Positions 18,313-27,937 of a DNA stretch of 27,937 nt are shown piece by piece. Made by a program: the position numbers and the translations under genes. Source of the stretch: Spirogloea muscicola (lineage: Eukaryota; Streptophyta; Zygnematophyceae; Spirogloeales; Spirogloeaceae); assembly GCA_009602725.1 (NCBI GenBank), contig WELB01000186.1, positions 199,216 through 227,152 on the forward strand, in the 5' to 3' direction. Position 1 is the first letter of the stretch. Each line of letters begins with the position of its first letter. The notes under the pieces are model-generated. The model did not search any database. It had not been told where the DNA came from and worked only from the letters and a program-made list of their open reading frames with translations.

Positions 18313-18713
18313 CTTCCAAGGAAATACTCGGATAACCCGGTGGGAGACGAGTTTGTCCTACTCGCCGTCGACGGAGCCTTTGGCACAAAATGGCTTGACC
18401 TGCTTCACCGCCTTGCGCGGCAAGCAGCGGCCCGCCGCCACGGGCAGCAAGGCGAGCAGCCTGGCTTCAATGTCGCCGGGTCCCTCGCTCAAGTCTTCCA
18501 GATGCGCTTGGCCATCTCTTTGCAGCGGTCCCCTGCCTTCGCATTTCACTTGCGCGCAGGCCGCGCTTTGGCGGCCTCCTGCTTCCGTCAGGGCGACGTC
18601 TTTCCGCCTGCTAGCTATTCAGACTTGCATCTACTGACTAGAGGTTACTGAGAGTCCTCTTGCTGCTGTCTCAGTCCTTAGCACTCCGGCTCCTTCAGAC
18701 CTTGTCCATTCCT
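18313..18713 (+). pseudogene. LINE (type B) C-terminal domain, best-preserved copy
   Basis: About 112 codons stay open: RKYSDNPVGDEFVLLAVDGA, GTKWLDLLHRLARQAAARR, NVAGSLAQVFQMRLAISLQR, FHLRAGRALAAS, PPASYSDLHLLTRGY and a stop at 18649-18651. The domain is Arg/Leu/Ala-rich with alternating hydrophobic positions, suggesting helices. It is a 5'-truncated copy joined to a hairpin module at its left, so it cannot encode a whole LINE protein. Its function in the element is unknown to me. Confidence 0.65.
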
Positions 18714-19035
18714 TCAGACTTCCCTGCAGCAGGGTCGCTGGCGCAATTGTACCGCATGCGCCTGGCCGTCTCGCTGCAGCGGTCGATGGCCCGTGCGCTG
18801 CACCTTCGTGCCGGCCGGGCTCTTGCTGCTGCCTCTGGCTCTGGCCAAGGGACCCACTTTCAGGACCCTAGCCTCTCTGATTTGCGGCTGCTTAGCAGGG
18901 GTTACTGAGTGATTTGCAGCTGCTTTCTTTCTTTGTGTGCTTTGTTTTCTTAGCGCTTCCTCTGGCCCCCCTTCTCGTACTTTGTTTCATTCTTTTTTGG
19001 GCTGGCTTTTCCAGCCCCTATCCAAAATGGGCGAG
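18714..19035 (+). mobile_element. LINE (type A) C-terminal fragment with full 3' UTR and tail
   Basis: FPAAGSLAQLYRMRLAVSLQ, LHLRAGRALAAASGSGQ, PSLSDLRLLSRGY and a stop at 18906-18908 are uninterrupted. The UTR ends GGGCTGGCTTTTCCAGCCCC and GGGCGAGCCC. It splits the type B tail: CCATTCCTT before it resumes as CCCTTGGGCTGGCC after it. The duplicated target is at best CCTT/CCCTT. Confidence 0.68.
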
Positions 19036-19290
19036 CCCCCTCCCTTGGGCTGGCCTCTCCCAGCCACCAGTTAGGAAAAGAAGTGGCACTCCCAATGGGG
19101 GCAAGGGCTGTGAAAAGCGAGCCCGAAGAGAATTGACAAAGGTTCGAAGGGGCCAAATGACGGAGGGGCCTAATGCGCTAAGCAGCTACGAAGAAAGAAG
19201 GGGCCTGAAGATGCTATGTCAGAACGGTGGGAGGATGGACGACTCGTTAGTCACGAGTGAGGAGCCTCAAATCCGACAGACTAGCTGCCG
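19036..19290. repeat. Hairpin modules and a small minus LINE fragment
   Basis: A plus module (GGGCTGGCCTCTCCCAGCC) is followed by a minus module (GGGCAAGGGCTGTGAAAAGC) near 19095-19125. AASLSDLRLLTRD with a stop can be read on the minus strand at about 19247-19290. Confidence 0.5.
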
Positions 19291-19416
19291 GACTTTCCTG
19301 CAGCAGGGTCGCTGGCGCAATTGTATCGCATGCGCCTGGCCGTCTCGCTGCAGCGGTCGATGGCCCGTGCGCTGCACCTTCGTGCCGGCCGGGCTCTTGC
19401 TGCTGCCTCTGGCTCT
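19291..19416 (+). mobile_element. LINE (type A) fragment broken at an N
   Basis: FLQQGR/FPAAGSLAQLYRMRLAV-type sequence and LRAGRALAAASGS match 18718-18845 almost base for base. It stops at the N at 19417, where copy B of the duplication begins. A true 3' end is missing, so this junction may be an assembly artefact. Confidence 0.6.
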
Positions 19417-19417
19417 N

Positions 19418-20663
19418 GTTAGACGGAGGCATTTGCGTCCATGGTGATACGCTTTCATGCACATTGACTTGACTTTATGCCGTGAGAAGTGGTCAATAGT
19501 GGCAAAGCATGCATCAGGTAGCCAAGCTTTTCTGCATGTAATCATCTGTCACTGCAGAATTGCCTGAGCATTGGGGCATGTGAAGAGCTGTCCACTTTTC
19601 TTCGTCAATGCATCTTCCGACGGATGCACAAGACCAACCATGCTCTACGTCGTGGTTAATGACCTCTCAACATGACTTACACTTTTCAATTTTGTTGGTC
19701 GTCATGTTGGTTTACTCCTAGAGCAGCTCAGCAGGCTCCACACGTTTCTGCACAGGTATGAGCATACACAACAGCAGATGAATACTGCGAGTCCATAGCA
19801 CCAACTGCAAGTGGACCACTGCTGCAAAGTTGCTGCAATGCCGTGCTAGAGGTAAAAACACTGAGAAAACCCCACATTGGTTGAGCCCCTGCGCCGACGG
19901 AAGGCGGGAGCTGCAAGCACAGCACGCCGCGCTCATTGGAAGCGCAGCCGTCAAGCTGGTGTGGTGGTGGCCGCCGTGAGCAAGGCATTGAGGAGCAACG
20001 TCTGTCGAGGTCAAGTCGCACTTGCAGCATGAGTGAGTTTCGCTGCGGCTCAGCCGCGGGACTGCCGGCCCCCGCCGCAGGCGTCGGCAATGGCGGCAGC
20101 TGCGGGGAGGCTGCGGCTGTCCTTACCCGCCCTAATGTTGAGCCCTGACTGACCCCCGCGGGCTTTCCAGAATGAGCAGCCTTCCCAGCTGTAGTCTCTT
20201 GCATAGCTGTGTGCTCTTGGCGCCTTTTGGCCCTGTGGACCTTGTCCAAAGTGACTGGGCTGCCTTTTCAAGGCCCACGCTCTCGTTTGGGAAGGAGAAG
20301 TGAGCTCTTACACAGAAGAGATTTGACTTCCCACAGCGGGTAGGGGCTGCGGGAGGCCAGCCCAGAAAGAATGGACAAGGTCCAAAGAGCCAAGAAGGTG
20401 CCGAAAAGAAAACCACACAGCTAGACACTACACGACCGCAGAGGGAAGCTCAGTAACCACGAGTGAGCAGCAACAAGTCCGAGTAAGCCGCAGCTGGGAG
20501 AAAGCCACTCCGGCGACACCAGAGGCAGCAGCCATAGCGCGGCCTTCTCGCGAGTGGACTGCGTGAGCCAGGGAGTGCGGGAGAGAGACGGAGAGCCGCA
20601 TGCGGAAGAGGTCGAGGCTGTGGAAGAAGTGGCTCTCCCAAAGAAAGAGAAAATGACGCCTTC
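19418..20663. repeat. Segmental duplication, copy B
   Basis: It matches copy A (16363-18180) from TTAGACGGAGGC to the minus LINE type B remnant near 20446-20640 (LLTRGY stop codon complement at about 20449). It lacks the four insertions carried by A, so it shows the empty-site state. Small indels shift all ORFs relative to A. Confidence 0.7.
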
Positions 20664-21383
20664 AGGAGAAGAAAGAAAGTGCTCGCCCATAGAGAGAGAA
20701 GGCGCGCGGGGCGCATGAATAGAGAAGAGGGGCTGGCAAAGCCAGCCCAAAAAGAATGAACACTGTCCAAAACCAAAGAAAGGTGCCGAAAGAGGACTAC
20801 ACTACCAACCACGACAAAACACAAGACGATGCAGAGGGAAGCTCAGTACCGGCGCGGAGAAGTGGCACTCCCAATGGGGGCAAGTGCTGCGAAAAGCCAG
20901 CCCGAAAAGAATTGACAAAGGTTCGGAGGGGCCTACAAGTGTTTAGCAGCTACAAAGGGGCTTAAAGATGCTATGTCAGAACAGAGATAAAGAAACAAAG
21001 AACTGAAGAAAGACACTTCCAGGTGAGGGCGGTGGCTGGGAGAGCCCAGAGAAAAAGTGCGAAGGGGCCGGAAAAGAAGGGAGGAAAGGACGCTTCCAGG
21101 AGAGGAAGAAAGCGCGGCCAGATTGACTGGTGGCTGGGAAAGGCCAGCCCAAGGAGAGGGCAGTGGCTGTGAGAGGCCAGCCCGCGGAAAAGAAGGATTC
21201 CAAGTCTGAAGAAAGTGGCCCTCCCGACGGGGGCAAGGGCTGTGAAAAGCCAGCCCGAGAAGGATTGACAAAGGTTCTGACAGGGGGCCAGAGAAAGCGG
21301 TAAAGCACAGGGGGGCCAGGGGCAGCCCGCGAAGAGTTGACAAGGTCCGAAGGGGCCAAAAGCGCTGTGAAAAAGCCAGCGCA
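20664..21383 (-). repeat. Dense minus-strand hairpin-module array
   Basis: At least seven modules in one orientation occur near 20675-20755, 20865-20910, 21015-21065, 21110-21150, 21155-21190, 21210-21260 and 21355-21390. They share GGGCAAGTGCTGCGAAAAGC-like stems and GAATTGACAAAGGTTC spacers. Phase and spacing vary, unlike a simple tandem array. Confidence 0.6.
20696..20718 (-). mobile_element. 23-bp remnant of the SINE-like element, flanked by 7-bp target duplication
   Basis: ATAGAGA occurs at 20689-20695 and 20719-20725. The insert (GAGAAGGCGCGCGGGGCGCA and three more bases) is only the last part of the SINE-like 3' end. It splits a hairpin module that is otherwise continuous (CGCCCATAGAGAAGAGGGGC). 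Confidence 0.75.
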
Positions 21384-21530
21384 GATAGAATGGACAAGGT
21401 TTCCCGACGTGATGAATGCGGCTGCTGATGTTAAAGAATCGCCTGTGAAATGCCAGCCAGATGCATACAGGGTGTTCATGACGGAGCCAAAGGCTAGGCA
21501 GACAGGGCGCCGTCAGTACCCCCGTTAGGG
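21384..21530 (-). mobile_element. LINE (type C) 3' end
   Basis: The minus strand ends the protein with LTGGY and a stop (21513-21528). It then matches the UTR at 7449-7580: GCCCTGTCTGCCTAGCC, ATGAACACCC, TATGCA, ATCAGCAGCCGCATTC. It lies against the GC-rich 5' region of the SARAF gene. Confidence 0.55.
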
Positions 21531-21704
21531 GGGACCGCCGGAAGCCGTGGCGCGCTCCGTCCACGCGGCGCAGTCTCTGCGGCCCTGCCGCGCTGGCCGG
21601 AGACCTCGCCGGCCGCCGCCACGTGGCCGCCAGTCCCGGCTTCTACCCTTCTTGCCGTCGGACCTGGCTCTGTCCGCCCCCAGCGCCGCCCCACTCCCGC
21701 CACC

Positions 21705-21706
<2 letters not shown>

Positions 21707-21740
<34 letters not shown>
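21707..21740. repeat. (CGC)n trinucleotide repeat in the probable SARAF 5' UTR
   Basis: A pure 34-bp CGC run lies about 155 bp upstream of the SARAF start codon, within a GC-rich stretch (21535-21893) that has no clear TATA box. Confidence 0.85.
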
Positions 21741-21742
<2 letters not shown>

Positions 21743-21893
21743 TTGCGGCCGTCGTCGCAAGAAGGGCGGGCGCTCGTACCCTCCCGCCCTCCCGGGCTGC
21801 CGCCGAGCCCTGCCGCCGCCGTCTGACGGGGCAGCTAGGACCGCGGGCGCTCCACTCGGCTCTCAGCGCCAGCGCCGGCGCGAGGCGGCGGCA

Positions 21894-24141
21894 ATGGCGG
21901 CGGCGGGCCTGCTGTGCGCCTGCCTGCTGCTCGCCGGCGCCGCGGCCCAGGGCGTGGGCGGCCACGCCTACGGCCGCTCCGTGGACCTCGCGCGCGTCCA
22001 GGCGCTCACCTTCCGCAATGGCAAGTGGACCGAGGCGCGGCGCACGCGCAGCATCCCGCAGCTCAAGTGCGTCGGCGGCTGCGAGTACCGGCCCGGTGAG
22101 CAGCAGTGACCTCGACAACTGCAGCCCTGGACCGCAGCTTGCACCTGGGGATTGGCAGGGGAGGCTGCCGGCGGCCTCTGGCTTCCCCACTCTGGCTGGC
22201 CCTGCCTGCCGTCTGCAGTGCCCTCCATGGCTGCTGCTACCTGCTTGAGCCTTGCAAGTGAAGCAGAGTCATTTAATCTGGTCATTCAATCTGGCCATCA
22301 AGTATCCTCAAAGGATTCCTGAGGCATCCACTCAGTAGCTGAACAGTTGGTTACTTAGCCTCCGACACTCATGGTGCTTGGCTTGGCTCCTCAGATCGGG
22401 CTGAAGCACTGCCACTGCAGAGTACTGCCCAATTCTGCCATCTTTGACACTGACGATACCCATATCGCTTCCGTGTGCAGATGTTGTTCAGTGTGTCAAT
22501 GTGGGCTCTGACGGTTTTGACGTCCAGTGGCGCTGCGAAGCGGACTTACCCACTGGCTTGCGCTTTGGGGCAACGGAGGTTGTCTGTGAGGTAATGTGTC
22601 GCAGATTTTGGAAGACTCATTTGCACGCACAGTAGCTATGGTGCAAATCCGCATTCATGCCCTTCGCTTAGCTTCTTGGACCCTTAATATTTCAGAGGTC
22701 GTTGACTTGCAAACGGTGGAGCAGTGAGCATCATCTGCTCATGTGTCTAGGTTTGAAGTCAGAGTTTCAGCTGAGCCTTATATGCATAAACCTCGTCTAC
22801 TCATTAAGCAGGAGCTTGTCTTTTGGCACACTTGTTATTTACATGCAGGGCTATGACTCCTCAGCTGACAGGATGGTGTTGGAGGGCAGCTGTGGCTTGG
22901 AGTACTCTCTGAAACGAGTCTCAGGTGGATATTAATCTGCTCGGATTTTGCCTGGCTTGTGGTAGTAGGTCGTACTTTTCTTGTCAAGTAGGGCCGAAAG
23001 TCGAAGCGATGTTGCACAGCTTGCTAGATCAGCCACACGCTGAGGTGTAAAAGTACTGCATCTGCTGTGCCCTGCAGGGGCAACGCCTGGTGGATATGTG
23101 CCACCTCGTGGGCAGGTACTTCGCAATGCCAGCATGGCTACCAACGAGCCCGGACAATGTGTGTGGCATGCAAACAAGCCTGCTTGAAATAGTGGTCGTA
23201 ACAAGCTGTGCCTCTGATTATGGTGACTTGCTCCATCTGCTCCTTGGGTAGGGAACAAAGAAATTGAAGAGGTGGGACCTTGGCCAATGGGCGATGCTGG
23301 CCTTCCTTTGCTACATCTTGTACTCCATACTGAGGTCATATGTACCATATTACCTCAGATGTAAGTTACTACCAGAGCCAATTTTTCGAACCTCCTATAC
23401 TACTGGTTATCAGCATCAGGTACTTCTGAAGGGAGCCAATTGCCTAGACACAGGATGACACAGATTTTGACATTGAAGTTGCTGCCCTCTGCACAAATTT
23501 GCAGCTAACCGAGGCAGGCCCGGCGGCAGACCAACATTTGGAAGTTGGGGTGGTACTCGGAATTGGGGCACCAACTGGGGTAGCAGTGATTATCCTCCGC
23601 CTGACTCCCGGCCACCACCCTCTGGCTCTCATGGACCTGAAGGCAGCACTGGATCCTTTGGAGGTGGCTACCCTGGCGTTTATGGGTGAGTTGAGCTGAC
23701 CAACAGTGCATAGTCATTTCCGGGAGCAAGGAAGCCCCCTCTGTGCTTTTGCGAACTGATAGCTGAGGTGCTGCTGCTATATCTTGCCTTTTGCTATGCA
23801 GGGCGGGTCCATCACAGAAGATGGGCGCTAACACGACCACCAACACCGGAGGCGGTCTATTTGGAGGATGGGGTCGCACGGCAGCTGGCTTTGGCTTAGG
23901 TTACTTTTTGGGGAACCTTGGCGGGGGTGGGAGGACAGCGCAAACCCAAGCTGGACCACGGGAGGCCAGGAATGCAGGAAGCTTCTGGGGGGCAGGGCGT
24001 ACAAATTCGTGGGCACGGGGAAGAGATCCTCGACAGTGGAGTGCAGGCCCTAGCACTACTTCCACAGAAGAAAGGCCAAAGAGTGAAGCTTTTGGAGAGA
24101 CGCGCACAGCTACTGCCTATGCAAGCACAAGGAGGCGGTAG
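21894..24141 (+). CDS. SARAF: SARAF/TMEM66-like ER membrane protein, 7 exons
   Basis: Exons 21894-22095, 22481-22590, 22849-22924, 23078-23115, 23252-23360, 23505-23685 and 23802-24141 join with GT-AG introns and consistent phases (351 aa; human SARAF is of similar size). An N-terminal signal peptide (MAAAGLLCACLLLAGAAAQG) is followed by a Cys-containing lumenal part: LTFRNGKWTEARR, IPQLKCVGGC, VVQCVNVGSDGFDVQWRCEA, VVCEGYDS, VLEGSCGLEYSL. One membrane segment lies at about 154-170 (QWAMLAFLCYILYSIL). The cytosolic tail is Gly/Pro/Ser-rich (RPGGRPTFGSWGG) with a second Gly-rich hydrophobic patch, FGLGYFLGNLGGGG. In animals SARAF sits in the ER membrane and limits store-operated calcium entry. 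The algal role is inferred only. The 38-nt exon 4 is needed to keep phase into the membrane segment. Confidence 0.92.
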
Positions 24142-24710
24142 TTTGCAGCAGTCAAATTGCCATGTTGAGGTCTGGGAAGGCAGGCACACTGGCACTCATA
24201 CTGTAGTTAGTTTCTTCTGTGAAGGTTGAATCCTGCAACCCGTATTGCACGGCACAGTTACTTTTTGATGTATATATATGTGGAATAGAGATACAACTTT
24301 TAATGTCACTACTGTATCTTGCTTAACCTTGGACAACTACTGTGTCCTGCAATGGCAGAACTTATACTGCAGGTAGTCCACTATATTTCGCGTTTGTTTG
24401 TCTGCAGCTGTGAGCTAAACCGCACCTGGAGAGAGCAAGAGACTAAGGCTGTACACAGAGCAAGGGTCGCAACAATGTGCTGGCCTACATGTTATCTGAC
24501 AAGTTTAGCAGTGCTAGCTTCTAAGTGGATGTCCAGAGACGCCCAATTTTGGTACTAATGGTTCAGTCATTCCCTTGGCGTCCTCTGCAAGTGTTCTATC
24601 CTTGCTCAGTAAATCTTTCCTGGAAGCACACCAAAGCATTTCACCAGAGTGAGGACAGTTCCGTGGTTTCTTCTCTCCTCTGCAACACAACCTCCAGACC
24701 ATGAAGTTTC
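24142..24710. other. Convergent 3' ends of SARAF and NRAMP genes; no other gene seen
   Basis: The two genes end tail to tail about 570 bp apart. No exact TGTAA was found in either direction. Short ORFs here have no motif. Confidence 0.4.
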
Positions 24711-27813
<3,103 letters not shown>

Positions 27814-27937
27814 GTCGCTCGGAGCAGAGGCTCCGAGCTCGCGTGCCGGCGACCCAGCCGCTAAAGCGGTCGCCGCCGCTGCCGCCGCACGAGCGCGTCG
27901 TCGGCGCGGCCGCCGCGTCGGCCGCCGGTCCCGGCGC

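Noticed and set aside
16660-20014. Minus-strand ORFs of about 100 codons in both duplication copies as a conserved gene
   Set aside because: The two copies differ by indels that are not multiples of three, so the reading frame changes in the middle.
11840-21360. GGTTCGAAGG in hairpin modules as a tRNA B box
   Set aside because: It lies on the strand opposite to the element orientation defined by the tails and target duplications, varies between copies, and no A box or cloverleaf was seen.
1008-21390. CRISPR-like array of short palindromic repeats
   Set aside because: The repeats vary in sequence, spacing and orientation, have pyrimidine tails and target duplications, and lie in a eukaryotic intron-rich genome.
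23264-23458. Longer ORF reading through the SARAF exon 5 donor
   Set aside because: The GTAAGT at 23361 is a strong donor and the phase 1 junction to 23505 restores the Gly/Pro-rich tail.

Overview
The window looks like nuclear DNA of a green alga, most likely a chlorophyte. It has intron-rich, GC-rich genes with GT-AG introns whose acceptors are mostly TGCAG-like. TGTAA, the chlorophyte polyadenylation signal, lies downstream of two genes. The proteins are plant-like: a plastid-type small heat shock protein, a plant-style bHLH and an NRAMP3/4-like metal transporter. No bacterial operon, CRISPR array, rRNA or tRNA was recognised. The genus cannot be fixed from this sequence alone.

Layout. 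Bases 1-3760 are a graveyard of retroelement tails. Bases 4319-5807 (+) hold a four-exon small heat shock protein. A GA microsatellite follows at 6276-6340, then a decayed LINE coding region and tail at 6463-7580 (+). Bases 8482-10667 (-) hold a five-exon bHLH transcription factor, with an extremely GC-rich upstream zone to about 11595. Bases 11600-15100 are again packed with retroelement tails, mostly in minus orientation. A weak candidate gene lies at 15249-16322 (+). From 16363 to 21535 there is a segmental duplication (copy A 16363-18180, copy B 19418-20663) mixed with LINE ends. Bases 21894-24141 (+) encode a seven-exon SARAF-like ER membrane protein. Converging on it from 27606 or 27813 down to 24711 (-) is a six-exon NRAMP transporter.

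The four clear genes look like unrelated housekeeping or stress genes and do not form a pathway. The unusual content is the repeat system. At least three LINE sub-types share a C-terminal domain ending in a SDLxLLTRGY-like motif and a stop. They also share a 3' end made of a GGGCTGGC/GCCAGCCC stem-loop, a small GGGC/GCCC stem and a pyrimidine (CTT/CTTT) tail. A second, SINE-like family of about 110-137 bp ends in a GCGC/GCGC stem plus the same kind of tail. I found nine insertions of these units flanked by 6-10 bp direct repeats. Several are nested inside one another or interrupt LINE coding sequence, and the shortest is 23 bp. Comparing the two duplication copies gives presence/absence evidence for further insertions. 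Together this suggests a LINE/SINE partnership with extreme 5' truncation, in which the tails themselves have become the dominant local repeat.
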